Positions 17,637 to 25,554 of a stretch of 64,000 bases of DNA are shown in pieces. The notes under the pieces are model-generated. The model was not told the DNA's origin. It saw only the letters and a program-made list of their open reading frames with translations, and did no database searches. Positions within the stretch are counted from its first letter, which is position 1, and each line of letters starts with the position of its first letter. This DNA comes from Bacteroidota bacterium (GTDB lineage: Bacteria; Bacteroidota; Bacteroidia; Flavobacteriales_D; Crocinitomicaceae), in assembly GCA_006226425.1 (NCBI GenBank), contig SBGX01000006.1, positions 186,001-250,000 on the forward strand, read 5' to 3'. The translations under genes were made by a program, and so were the position numbers.

Positions 17637-18299
17637 TTACATATTTAGGTAATTGATCAATGCATCATACCTCCATTTCAAATCTTCCTTGAAACTACTT
17701 CTCTGGAAAGAGGCACGAATCGTATAATCGTAGCGTTCAAAAGTCCGAATGATCCGATCCAATTCAAATTGATTGATCTTTAGCGTCACTTCCAATTTCG
17801 TTGAGTCCGGAGAAGACATCAGGTAGGAACTGAGGATGCGCGCGTTATTGCTTTCCACAATTTGCGCAATTTGCGCCAGCGAATAATCACTTTGGTTCAC
17901 TTCCAGGACCAAAATACCTCCTGCTTCCTTGATACTTGTGGTGTTGGCAATTAAATGACCAAGTTCGTGGATACTCGTACAACCCAGATATGTTTCGTCC
18001 TGGGCCAGGATGGGAACAACTGAAATATGATGTTCTGAAATTCGGTTAAGGACCTCATAAATGTGCGCGTCTTCCAACACATAAGGTCGGGGAAGATGGT
18101 CAAACAATTCGTCCAGGCTTTTTTCCAGGTTTTGCTGATCGAGAATGGCTGTTTCAGATACCACCCCAACAAAATTATTATTCTTCATCACAGGTAAGTG
18201 GGAGACCTTGAATTCTTCCATCCAACGAAGAGCTGTTACCCCTGTATCAGTATGTTTCAGAGGAGGAATGACGTCACTGATGAGTTGTCGTGCGATCAT
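17637..18299 (-). CDS. CBS-domain protein with ACT-like C terminus
   Basis: A 220-residue cytoplasmic protein. Two CBS motifs occupy about residues 1-125 (PPLKHTDTGVTALRWMEEFKVSHLPVM, then LEDAHIYEVLNRISEHHISVVPIL). Residues about 135-205 look like an ACT-type regulatory fold (GGILVLEVNQSDYSLAQIA, then a run of alternating strands and helices). CBS pairs sense adenine nucleotides and ACT domains sense small ligands such as amino acids. The gene directly precedes nadK and is divergent from pdxJ, so it might tune cofactor (NADP) supply; that is inference. A one-base-short near match TACTTTG to the -7 consensus lies just upstream. Confidence 0.82.
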   Translation of the reverse strand: MIARQLISDVIPPLKHTDTGVTALRWMEEFKVSHLPVMKNNNFVGVVSETAILDQQNLEKSLDELFDHLPRPYVLEDAHIYEVLNRISEHHISVVPILAQDETYLGCTSIHELGHLIANTTSIKEAGGILVLEVNQSDYSLAQIAQIVESNNARILSSYLMSSPDSTKLEVTLKINQFELDRIIRTFERYDYTIRASFQRSSFKEDLKWRYDALINYLNM

Positions 18300-18378
18300 A
18301 GGAACGCAAAGTAATCATTTTCTTTCAAATGCCATGGAAGGAAGAACGAAATATGTATTTTCCCCGGTAAAGTCTCTT

Positions 18379-18396
18379 TAAATTTGGCTAATTTTG
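18379..18396 (+). promoter_or_regulatory. Tandem -7 elements upstream of pdxJ
   Basis: TAAATTTG (18379-18386) and TAATTTTG (18389-18396) both match TAnnTTTG exactly, 10 bases apart. The second contains the in-frame TTG at 18394, which favours the GTG at 18421 as the pdxJ start. Confidence 0.55.
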
Positions 18397-18420
18397 ACAA
18401 GAAATCAAATCCCAGAGAAA

Positions 18421-19146
18421 GTGCAGAAACAATGTCGTCTGAGTGTCAACGTAAACAAGGTAGCCACCTTACGCAATGCGCGGGGGGGGAGCCTTCCGAA
18501 CCTGATTGAAGTAGCCAGGGATTGTGAGCGCTTCGGAGCCGAGGGAATAACGATTCACCCGCGTCCGGATGAACGTCACATTACCAGGGAGGACGCCTAT
18601 GCTCTGAAAGAAATCGTGACGACGGAATTTAATATCGAAGGATATCCAGACGAGCGATACATGGAAATCATCAAGGATTTGAGACCTGAACAGGCCACCC
18701 TGGTTCCCGACCCTCCCGGGGTACTGACCTCTAATGCGGGCTGGGATACGGAGAAAGAACAGAAAAGGCTTTCTCAGATCATTGACCAGTTGCACGACTG
18801 GGGTGTTCGGAGTTCTATTTTTGTTGGAACAGATCTCCGGATGATGGAATATGCGGCAAAAACGGGAACACAACGAGTCGAACTCTATACAGGTCCCTAT
18901 GCCGAAGCATATAACCAGGGTCGAGAGCAGGCGGTTGAGCCTTTTGTAAAGGCTGCATTGTTGGGGAAAGAATTGGGAATGGGGATCAATGCGGGACATG
19001 ATTTAAACCTGGACAACCTCGCATATTTGAACGAGCGAATCCCTTTCCTGGATGAAGTTTCTATTGGGCATGCACTGATTTGCGACTCCCTCTATTTGGG
19101 TCTGGAAAATACGATTCGACTCTATCGAAAATGCCTGGAAAATTAG
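18421..19146 (+). CDS. pdxJ: Pyridoxine 5'-phosphate synthase
   Basis: A 241-residue TIM-barrel enzyme that condenses 1-deoxyxylulose 5-phosphate with 3-amino-2-oxopropyl phosphate in vitamin B6 synthesis. The family opening [18 protein letters not shown] is followed by [12 protein letters not shown] (phosphate and catalytic residues) and a C-terminal GHDLNLDNL loop. No ATG precedes the conserved region in frame. GTG 18421 is my choice, because the in-frame TTG at 18394 is part of a promoter element. An 8-G tract at 18482-18489 encodes the conserved Arg-Gly-Gly and is a slippage risk. The stop codon overlaps the trxA stop on the other strand by 3 bases. Confidence 0.93.
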   Translation: MQKQCRLSVNVNKVATLRNARGGSLPNLIEVARDCERFGAEGITIHPRPDERHITREDAYALKEIVTTEFNIEGYPDERYMEIIKDLRPEQATLVPDPPGVLTSNAGWDTEKEQKRLSQIIDQLHDWGVRSSIFVGTDLRMMEYAAKTGTQRVELYTGPYAEAYNQGREQAVEPFVKAALLGKELGMGINAGHDLNLDNLAYLNERIPFLDEVSIGHALICDSLYLGLENTIRLYRKCLEN

Positions 19147-19439
19147 ATGGAGGCTTCGATCTTTTTTAAGAAGGTAGCATAGTCCATTCCTCCGGACTGA
19201 CGCCATAAAATTTCTCCCTTTTTGAAAAGAATGAAAGTGGGAACTCCCCGGATTTTAAATCTGGCAGCTGCTTCCTGATTTTTATCCACATTAATTTTCA
19301 GGATGCGTACTTTACCACCCAATTTGTTTTTCAATTGGTCAATGATGGGGCTCATAGCTTTACATGGACCACACCAGGTGGTGTAAAAATCTACCAGGGT
19401 GGGGGTATCTGAATTAATGATTTCCTGAAACCGACTCAT
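19143..19439 (-). CDS. trxA: Thioredoxin
   Basis: A 98-residue thioredoxin with the redox motif [12 protein letters not shown] (Cys23, Cys26) and the conserved cis-proline in [12 protein letters not shown]. It lacks a signal sequence, so it acts in the cytoplasm reducing disulfides. The ATG at 19439 lies inside the 3' end of the DUF983 gene (26-base overlap in a different frame), so translation is probably coupled to that gene. The active site is standard. At 98 residues it is slightly shorter than E. coli TrxA (about 108). Its stop overlaps the convergent pdxJ stop. Confidence 0.93.
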   Translation of the reverse strand: MSRFQEIINSDTPTLVDFYTTWCGPCKAMSPIIDQLKNKLGGKVRILKINVDKNQEAAARFKIRGVPTFILFKKGEILWRQSGGMDYATFLKKIEASI

Positions 19440-19815
19440 GTTTACCAAATTTTGGGTTGTACTTGGAAAAGAAATTCATCCAAACCATACGACTGGCCCG
19501 GTACGTAATTGGAGCCATTAGGATGAGTGCAGCAGCAATGACTCCGATGAAGACCCCTGAATGAGCATTCGGGAAGAGTAAATAGGTAACTACAAAGCAA
19601 AACACGGAAATGGCAACCGTTAGCGCATAGCTCACATACATGGCACCATACCAAAAACCTTGTTCAATTTCATATTTGTGTCCACAGTGACTACAATTCT
19701 CATGCATTTTGTCGAATTCCCGGATGCGATAGGCTTTACTACTTTTAAAGACGTCTCCCTTAAGGCAAACGGGACATTTTCCTTTTAGAATACTGTATAA
19801 TTTGGGGCTCTTCAT
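19414..19815 (-). CDS. DUF983 family membrane protein with zinc-ribbon-like N terminus
   Basis: A 133-residue protein. Two Cys pairs (Cys14/Cys17 in CPVC and Cys41/Cys44 in CSHC) form a probable zinc ribbon, then two transmembrane segments (about residues 58-78 and 84-104) precede a basic C terminus. This is the DUF983 layout, found across Bacteroidota and Proteobacteria with no established function. It overlaps trxA by 26 bases, which links a membrane zinc-ribbon protein to a cytoplasmic disulfide reductase; a role in redox handling of its cysteines is possible but unproven. An exact TAnnTTTG element lies at 19841-19848. Confidence 0.85.
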   Translation of the reverse strand: MKSPKLYSILKGKCPVCLKGDVFKSSKAYRIREFDKMHENCSHCGHKYEIEQGFWYGAMYVSYALTVAISVFCFVVTYLLFPNAHSGVFIGVIAAALILMAPITYRASRMVWMNFFSKYNPKFGKHESVSGNH

Positions 19816-19840
19816 AACTAACAGGATAAATCTGAAAAGA

Positions 19841-19848
19841 CAAAATTA
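19841..19848 (-). promoter_or_regulatory. DUF983-trxA promoter -7 element
   Basis: TAATTTTG on the minus strand matches TAnnTTTG exactly, 25 bases upstream of the ATG at 19815, leaving a leader of about 20 bases. Confidence 0.6.
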
Positions 19849-19892
19849 AGGAGATTCAATGAACAAGGAAATGACTTTTATCAGTTTCAGGT

Positions 19893-20312
19893 CTAGTACA
19901 TGTCCATGAAGCCTTCTGTTTTTTCAAAAATCTGATCAACAGGCTCCCAGAGTTCAATTCGATTTCCTTCCGGGTCGGAAATATGAACGAAGCGTCCATA
20001 CTCGTAGCTTTCGACTTCATCCAGTACCTGAACATTGTATGACTTCAGCCGGAGGAGGAAATCATCCAGGTTTTGCACCCGAAAGTTGAGCATGGCCAAC
20101 TGTTTTTGTTCCCCAAAATAGGAAGATTCCAGGTCAAAAGTCCCCAGTTGCAAAAAGGCCCGCTGAGCTACCAGAGCGTTATATGCGAACAACACCCCGT
20201 AATCATTGCTTTCAAGTCCCAGAACTTCCCGGTACCATTCGTTCATCTTTTTTGGGTCTTTGAATTTTAAAAAAATTCCTCCCAAACCAATGATTTTTCC
20301 CTCGTTCTCCAT
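19893..20312 (-). CDS. VOC/glyoxalase-fold protein
   Basis: A 139-residue single VOC domain. The first half opens GLGGIFLKFKDPKKMNEWYREVLGLE and the second half contains LNFRVQNLDDFLLRLK and VHISDPEGNRIELWEP, the typical beta-alpha-beta-beta-beta module ends. The glutamate in IELWEP is at the usual metal-ligand position. The substrate cannot be told from sequence; relatives are often annotated as glyoxalase or bleomycin-resistance proteins without evidence. It stands alone between DUF983-trxA and a divergent peptidase gene. A one-base-short -7 match (TAGTTTG) precedes it. Confidence 0.85.
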   Translation of the reverse strand: MENEGKIIGLGGIFLKFKDPKKMNEWYREVLGLESNDYGVLFAYNALVAQRAFLQLGTFDLESSYFGEQKQLAMLNFRVQNLDDFLLRLKSYNVQVLDEVESYEYGRFVHISDPEGNRIELWEPVDQIFEKTEGFMDMY

Positions 20313-20443
20313 CTTTTTTTGCTTTAGTTAGGTCCAAACTACGAATTTATTCACATAAAATATCATGAGCTTGATCGAAACAGGAAATTTTTTGAAAGGG
20401 TCTATTCGGGGATATACGGAAAGGAAAGCCTTCCTTTTTTAGC

Positions 20444-20451
20444 TACTTTTG
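20444..20451 (+). promoter_or_regulatory. Promoter -7 element for the S9 peptidase gene
   Basis: TACTTTTG matches TAnnTTTG exactly. It includes the in-frame TTG at 20449, supporting the ATG at 20476 as the real start. Confidence 0.6.
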
Positions 20452-20475
20452 AACAGATTGTTAAAACAACAAATT

Positions 20476-22893
20476 ATGAAGCAAATCTTTTTCGCCTGGA
20501 TAGGCTCTTGCCTGATGATTCCTTTTTTATCGGCGCAAGAGGCTTTGAGTTATCAAAAGCCACCCAAAGAAATTCTTGAATTAGTCGATGTAGAACGAGC
20601 TCCTTCCGTTAGCATGGATTCTAAACATGAATATGTGTTGTTTAGTTACCGGCCAATGTACAAGAACCTGGAAGACCTTTCCCAGGATGAGTTAAGACTG
20701 GGCGGATTACGAATTAACCCCAATCATTATGTTTCGAGCAGAATCACTTATGTGAACAAGCTGGCTCTTAGGAAATTCGGAGAAGAAAATATGATTGCCA
20801 TTAAGGGTTTACCAGCGAATGCAAGAATCAGCTACCTGACCTGGTCTCCAAATGAAAAGTGGATCGCGTTTGCGAATACGGTTGCAGATGGATTGGAGCT
20901 ATGGTTATTGGATGTTGAAAAAGCTGAGGCAAAGAAACTAGGTGGGGGATATATGAATGCCTGTTTGGGTAATCCGATCTCCTGGTTCAAAAACAGTGAA
21001 TCGATTTTGGTGAAAATGAGGCCAAAAAATGCCGGAAAGTTGGTGCTTAATGAAAAGGCACTTCCCAAAGGTCCAACGGTTTCGTTCTCCGAAGAAGGAG
21101 AAAAGGCGCAGAACAGAACATACCAGGATTTATTGAAAAACAAGCAGGATGAGGCCAATTTTGAAAATCTGGTCAAATCGGAATTGGTACAGGTAAGTGT
21201 TGTCACGGATTGGTCTTACCACTGGATGGATAGTGACCTCTTCGATGATGTGCGTTTTTCTCCAGATGGAAAGTACGTGTTGATCAGTACGATCAACAGA
21301 CCTTTTTCCTACATTGTGCCATACGGGCGTTTTCCTTCTAAGTGGAGCGTATATGACCAGACAGGGAAATTTGTCCACGAAGTCAATGACGTTCCGTTAA
21401 GAGAGGTTTTACCGAAAGGTTTCATGTCTACTTCGCCAGGTAAGCGCTGGATGAATTGGAGAGCAGATAAAGCTGCTTCGCTTTACTTTATCAAAGCGCT
21501 GGATGACGGAGATGCGTCTAAAGAAATGGAGTACCGGGATGAACTGTATAGCTGGGAAGCGCCATTTCAGTCCGAACCGGTGGCATTAATGAAGACCAAA
21601 CAACGTTTCTCCGGGATTACCTGGGGAACGGATGAAATCGCTGTTGCATCAGACTACTGGTGGAATACCCGAAATACAAAAACCTATTTATTCAATCCGT
21701 CCAAACCTGGAGGAACAGCCAAAATTTTGTTCGACCGCAACTATCAGGATCAATACAGTGATCCGGGAGAAATGGAAACGAAAAGAACGGAATTTGGGAC
21801 CTATGTACTGAACCTGGAGAAGGGCAAAGTATTCCTGATAGGAGATGGTCATACAGAGAAAGGCCAGTTTCCCTTTATAGACCAAATGGACTTGATGAGC
21901 GGAAAGAAAAAACGATTGTATCAGTCCACCTATACCGATAAGAAAGAGCGAATTTTGTCCATTTTGGATGCGGCCAAAGGTCAGGTACTGGTGCGGATCG
22001 AATCACAGAATGAGTATCCAAATTATTTCCTAAGAAACTGGAAGGGAAAGAAAGAACCTGTACAACTAACTCAGTTTGAGAATCCTTTTAAAAGTATTGA
22101 AGGGGTCCACAAAGAGTTGATTAAGTACAAACGAAAAGATGGATTGGAACTATCGGGAGAGCTTTACCTGCCATTGAGTTATGAGAAGGGGAAGAAGTAT
22201 CCCATGATCATGTGGGCCTATCCACAGGAGTATAAAGACAAAAGCAGTGCCTCGCAGGTGACGACCAATGCCAGCGAATTCATCTTCCCTTATTATGGGT
22301 CTCCGATTTATTGGGTCACCAGAGGATATGTGGTGCTAAATGATGCGGCATTTCCAATTGTAGGAGAAGGAGAAACGGAGCCAAATGATAGCTTTATTGA
22401 GCAATTGGTTTCCAATGCCGAGGCGGCCATTGACGCGGTAGATAAACTGGGATATATTGACCGGAAACGAGTAGCGGTTGGAGGACACTCATATGGTGCC
22501 TTTATGACGGCAAATCTATTAACACATTCCGATCTGTTTGCCTGTGGGGTAGCACGGAGTGGTGCTTATAACCGGACCCTGACCCCTTTTGGTTTTCAAA
22601 GTGAAGAACGGAGTTACTGGGAGGCCCCACAAGTTTATAACACTATGTCCCCCTTTATGAACGCAAACAAAATGGATCATCCAATTCTATTGATTCATGG
22701 TCAGGCAGACAATAACCCGGGAACTTTTACCCTGCAGAGCGAACGTTATTTCCATGCCCTGAAAGGAATGGGAAAACCGGCCCGTTTGGTCTTACTACCC
22801 ATGGAGAGTCACGGCTACGCAGCCATTGAAAGCATTCTGCATGTGCTTTGGGAACAGGATCAATGGTTTGAGAAACATTTGAAAGCAAAATAA
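20476..22893 (+). CDS. Exported S9 family (prolyl oligopeptidase-type) serine peptidase
   Basis: An 805-residue protein with a signal peptide (KQIFFAWIGSCLMIPFLSAQ). The N-terminal two thirds are a beta-propeller-like region (repeated strands such as LTWSPNEKWIAFAN and VRFSPDGKYVLIST). The C-terminal 230 residues are an alpha/beta hydrolase with the S9 triad: Ser672 in GGHSYGAF, Asp745 in GQADNN and His779 in ESHGYAA. It resembles the S9 group annotated as glutamyl or acylaminoacyl peptidases; the specificity is not readable. S9 enzymes cleave short peptides, and this one is probably periplasmic, as no T9SS tail is visible. It is a single-gene unit with its own promoter and a strong terminator. 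Confidence 0.92.
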   Translation: MKQIFFAWIGSCLMIPFLSAQEALSYQKPPKEILELVDVERAPSVSMDSKHEYVLFSYRPMYKNLEDLSQDELRLGGLRINPNHYVSSRITYVNKLALRKFGEENMIAIKGLPANARISYLTWSPNEKWIAFANTVADGLELWLLDVEKAEAKKLGGGYMNACLGNPISWFKNSESILVKMRPKNAGKLVLNEKALPKGPTVSFSEEGEKAQNRTYQDLLKNKQDEANFENLVKSELVQVSVVTDWSYHWMDSDLFDDVRFSPDGKYVLISTINRPFSYIVPYGRFPSKWSVYDQTGKFVHEVNDVPLREVLPKGFMSTSPGKRWMNWRADKAASLYFIKALDDGDASKEMEYRDELYSWEAPFQSEPVALMKTKQRFSGITWGTDEIAVASDYWWNTRNTKTYLFNPSKPGGTAKILFDRNYQDQYSDPGEMETKRTEFGTYVLNLEKGKVFLIGDGHTEKGQFPFIDQMDLMSGKKKRLYQSTYTDKKERILSILDAAKGQVLVRIESQNEYPNYFLRNWKGKKEPVQLTQFENPFKSIEGVHKELIKYKRKDGLELSGELYLPLSYEKGKKYPMIMWAYPQEYKDKSSASQVTTNASEFIFPYYGSPIYWVTRGYVVLNDAAFPIVGEGETEPNDSFIEQLVSNAEAAIDAVDKLGYIDRKRVAVGGHSYGAFMTANLLTHSDLFACGVARSGAYNRTLTPFGFQSEERSYWEAPQVYNTMSPFMNANKMDHPILLIHGQADNNPGTFTLQSERYFHALKGMGKPARLVLLPMESHGYAAIESILHVLWEQDQWFEKHLKAK

Positions 22894-22927
22894 AAAAAGG
22901 GGCGGTCATTTTGAATCGCCCCTTTTT
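22894..22927. terminator. Strong bidirectional terminator
   Basis: AAAAAGGGGCG (22894-22904) and CGCCCCTTTTT (22917-22927) form a perfect 11-bp stem with a 12-base loop. It sits between the convergent S9 peptidase and chalcone-isomerase-like genes and has A/T tracts on both sides. Confidence 0.9.
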
Positions 22928-22943
22928 ATTTAGTCCTTTCTTT

Positions 22944-23510
22944 TTAGACTTTTCCAAGCATTCCTTTTTTGAGCGTACCATCTGCGGGACGAGTGCCTAA
23001 CCAAATGGAGAAAAGCGCTTTTTTGAATTCAAGTCCGGGAACCCTTGTCAGGACCTGTCCATTCTTTTTGACGTATGTACCACGACCGGGAACATAATTC
23101 AGATGAATCTTGTCTCCCTTTTTGAAGGCAGCACTGAAAGCATCCATGAATAATTTGATTTCTTCTGAGGTCGCTGTACCGTGACTGGCCTTTTCAAAGC
23201 CCTCACGAACAGTTTCGACAAATTTGTCACGCGTTACTTTGTTTGAGACGAGTTCAATGTGAATCCCCATGAGGGCATCGTCCTCAATGATTTTATTGGC
23301 ATCCATGGAAGGACGTTTGAGGTAGAGTGCACTGACGTAGAGATCGATCATGTATTTTTCTCGCAAGCCAGCTCCATTGTAGATAAGTGTTTTTTCAGCA
23401 ACCTCCACTTTTGCAGGGAAACTGACTCCGGCAACCGTTCTTTTCTGAGCTATCGAAAAGGAAGAATTTACTCCCCAGAAAAGGCAGAGTAAGACGACAA
23501 CTTTTTTCAT
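22944..23510 (-). CDS. Exported chalcone isomerase-like protein
   Basis: A 188-residue protein with a signal peptide (cleavage near FSIAQ, residue 22). YNGAGLREKYMIDLYVSALYLKRP and the C-terminal VPGLEFKKALFSIWLGTRPADGTLKKGMLG match the bacterial chalcone isomerase-like fold (Chalcone_3 type). Plant chalcone isomerase closes a flavonoid ring, but bacterial exported members have no established substrate and probably bind lipids or fatty acids, as some plant relatives do. It is a single gene. It is divergent from a tiny lipoprotein gene with a 59-base gap that must hold both promoters. No TAnnTTTG match is obvious there. Confidence 0.82.
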   Translation of the reverse strand: MKKVVVLLCLFWGVNSSFSIAQKRTVAGVSFPAKVEVAEKTLIYNGAGLREKYMIDLYVSALYLKRPSMDANKIIEDDALMGIHIELVSNKVTRDKFVETVREGFEKASHGTATSEEIKLFMDAFSAAFKKGDKIHLNYVPGRGTYVKKNGQVLTRVPGLEFKKALFSIWLGTRPADGTLKKGMLGKV

Positions 23511-23569
23511 CTGTTTTAATTTTTTAATTTAGTGTGTATTCGAAATTTACAAGAAATAATCATACCAAG

Positions 23570-23833
23570 ATGAGAAAAGGCTATCAGATTGCTCTTTGCG
23601 CAACACTTTTATTGACTGCATGTGATAATCCAAATGAATGGACAGAAGAGCGTAAACAAATTGTGAAAGATAAGTGTGACAATGATTTATATGACTGCGA
23701 TTGTTTCCTCGAAAAAACGGTGAATTTTTTCCCAGAGGCGCAAGACTACAATAAGACACTTGAGAACGAATCCGAGAATCAGGAAAAGGTGGACTCCTAC
23801 TGGGAAGAGCTTGATGCCTGTATGAAAGAATAG
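23570..23833 (+). CDS. Small cysteine-rich lipoprotein
   Basis: An 87-residue protein from ATG 23570. It has a lipobox (LLLTAC, Cys at about residue 18), and the mature part carries four further cysteines in the pattern DKCDNDLYDCDCFLEK plus DACMKE near the end, so two disulfides are possible once in the periplasm. The mature region is strongly acidic. I recognise no named family, although small lipoproteins with a CxC core are common in Bacteroidota. A GTG at 23534 is in frame but would put a hydrophilic extension before the signal. It is divergent from the chalcone-isomerase-like gene and convergent with the barrel gene, 2 bases apart. Confidence 0.7.
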   Translation: MRKGYQIALCATLLLTACDNPNEWTEERKQIVKDKCDNDLYDCDCFLEKTVNFFPEAQDYNKTLENESENQEKVDSYWEELDACMKE

Positions 23834-23835
23834 TG

Positions 23836-25554
23836 CTAGAAACGGAAGCTTATACCTCCAATGACCTGAAAGCCCAGGACAGGATAATTATACCAACGCG
23901 CGTAGCGTTGTGCGGCGAAATTGTTAAACTGTAAAAAAGCCGAGAAACGATTCGTATAGCGGTATTCCGCCTCGAAGTTAAGATCCAGAATAGTTCCCAG
24001 GTTTTTTGCATAGACGCCGTTTTTTTCCTGGTCACTTTCCGTGGCGCTAAAGACCTGTGCTTTGCGATCAAATGCAGCGGAGGCATCCAATTTAAATTGC
24101 AGGGGAATGTCCAATGAATACTTCAGGGAAGTATTTAACTCGAAAGCTGGTAAATTCCAGGGAAAAGCCTCATTTTTCGTTTGGTAGATATGGTAGCACC
24201 CGGCTGCCTGGATTTGTAGTTTTTCTACTTCATAGATCAGGGAGGCATTCAACGCGATCTCATTGATGTCGTCATAAATCACCCGAAAGCGATTGGATCG
24301 GGAGTACAGAGTGTCCTGAACGAAGAGCGCTTTATTTTTGATCAATCGATAGCTTGCGCTGGTGTTGAACATGAACTTATTGGATAGCGTACCCTTCATT
24401 CCTAGTCGGGTATCCATCTGCCTGTTTTCGCTTTGAGGAAGGATTTGAGAAAGAATAAATTCGTTTTGACGACTCAGACTTTTCAATGTTTGTTGTTCGA
24501 GGTCCCCCGAAACAATTAGGTAAGGGATAAAAATGTCATTGAAAAGAGAGTACTTTAATTCTACATCTGGATAGAGATACACCTTGGAAACTGGTTGAAT
24601 GCGGTCGTCATTCACGTCAAGCGCAAGTCGTGCACCAAACTTCATTTTCAGCCGGTTGTTCCGGGCAAAGGTGGTAATGTTTGGGCTTATTAAAAGCTGA
24701 AGATTGTTGTAAACAATGCCGGTATCAATGGCCGAAATGGAGTCTCCGGCGACACCATAAGCAAAGCTATTATAACGGGTAATGAAGTCACTTTGAATGA
24801 TCTCGTCATTGAAGAGGTACCAGATTTTCCCCAGGAAACCAATGTTATTTTCGTGGGCAAACCAATCGCTTAGGCTATCAATTTGTGGTTTTTTGTCGCG
24901 GAAATAATTGTACGATGCACCCAGGGCGTAGTTGAGAGACATACTGTCTTTCCGATGCTTTTCATAATACACAGAAGTACCAAAATCACTGTATCGTTGG
25001 GAGATACTGTCGGCCGGAACGCTGGTTGAGGGAATCCCATACTGATGAAGCCCAAGCGTATTAAAGTGCAAATCTCCTTTGACGGAGTATTTTCGTTCAT
25101 TTAGTTTTCCGGAAAGTTCGATTTGATTGCGGTTGAAGTTGGCAGGGGCGTAGCCATTTACTTTTCCGATCGAGTTCAATTGATGAATCCGGGCATCATA
25201 AACAAATTTTCGGGATCGTGTACTTCCGTAATGTAATTGAAACAGGGGTAGAATAGCATTTCCAAGGCCTAGTCGTACGTAACCGGGATACAATTTGTCC
25301 AGTTTATCGACCAGTTTGATTCGTGCGGAACGAATGGTATCCAGTTCGAATGAGTTATCGTACTTAAGTGTCAGCAAGGGGTATTGAATACTGGAATAAG
25401 GAATAACCGTATCAATCAAATGAGGTTGTTTGGTGATCCGATAGGCCGGCTCAACAGTTCTGTTTCCACTGACTTCCAGGTTGACTTCCTGTGCCTGAAT
25501 TCCGATCACAAAACAAAGTAAGAAAGGAAGTAATATGTGCTTTCTATTAGTCAT
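23836..25554 (-). CDS. Outer-membrane beta-barrel protein, TonB-receptor-like, without plug domain
   Basis: A 572-residue protein with a signal peptide (KHILLPFLLCFVIGIQAQ). After a short N-terminal region it is a long run of alternating polar/hydrophobic strands typical of a TonB-dependent receptor barrel (for example NFNRNQIELSGKLNERKY), ending GFQVIGGISFRF with the C-terminal Phe used by the BAM complex. There is no plug and no TonB box, so it is not a full TonB-dependent transporter. Its ATG overlaps the stop of the 1024-residue TPR gene by 8 bases, so the two are translationally coupled and probably act together. The function is unknown. Confidence 0.8.
   Translation of the reverse strand: MTNRKHILLPFLLCFVIGIQAQEVNLEVSGNRTVEPAYRITKQPHLIDTVIPYSSIQYPLLTLKYDNSFELDTIRSARIKLVDKLDKLYPGYVRLGLGNAILPLFQLHYGSTRSRKFVYDARIHQLNSIGKVNGYAPANFNRNQIELSGKLNERKYSVKGDLHFNTLGLHQYGIPSTSVPADSISQRYSDFGTSVYYEKHRKDSMSLNYALGASYNYFRDKKPQIDSLSDWFAHENNIGFLGKIWYLFNDEIIQSDFITRYNSFAYGVAGDSISAIDTGIVYNNLQLLISPNITTFARNNRLKMKFGARLALDVNDDRIQPVSKVYLYPDVELKYSLFNDIFIPYLIVSGDLEQQTLKSLSRQNEFILSQILPQSENRQMDTRLGMKGTLSNKFMFNTSASYRLIKNKALFVQDTLYSRSNRFRVIYDDINEIALNASLIYEVEKLQIQAAGCYHIYQTKNEAFPWNLPAFELNTSLKYSLDIPLQFKLDASAAFDRKAQVFSATESDQEKNGVYAKNLGTILDLNFEAEYRYTNRFSAFLQFNNFAAQRYARWYNYPVLGFQVIGGISFRF

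Noticed and set aside
18394-18420. A possible frameshift or missing ATG at the start of pdxJ
   Set aside because: The conserved region is intact from GTG 18421, and the apparent ATG in CAATGT is out of frame. A non-ATG start explains the data without a sequence error.
23836-25554. A complete TonB-dependent transporter
   Set aside because: No plug domain or TonB box is visible before the barrel, so transport by that route is not supported.
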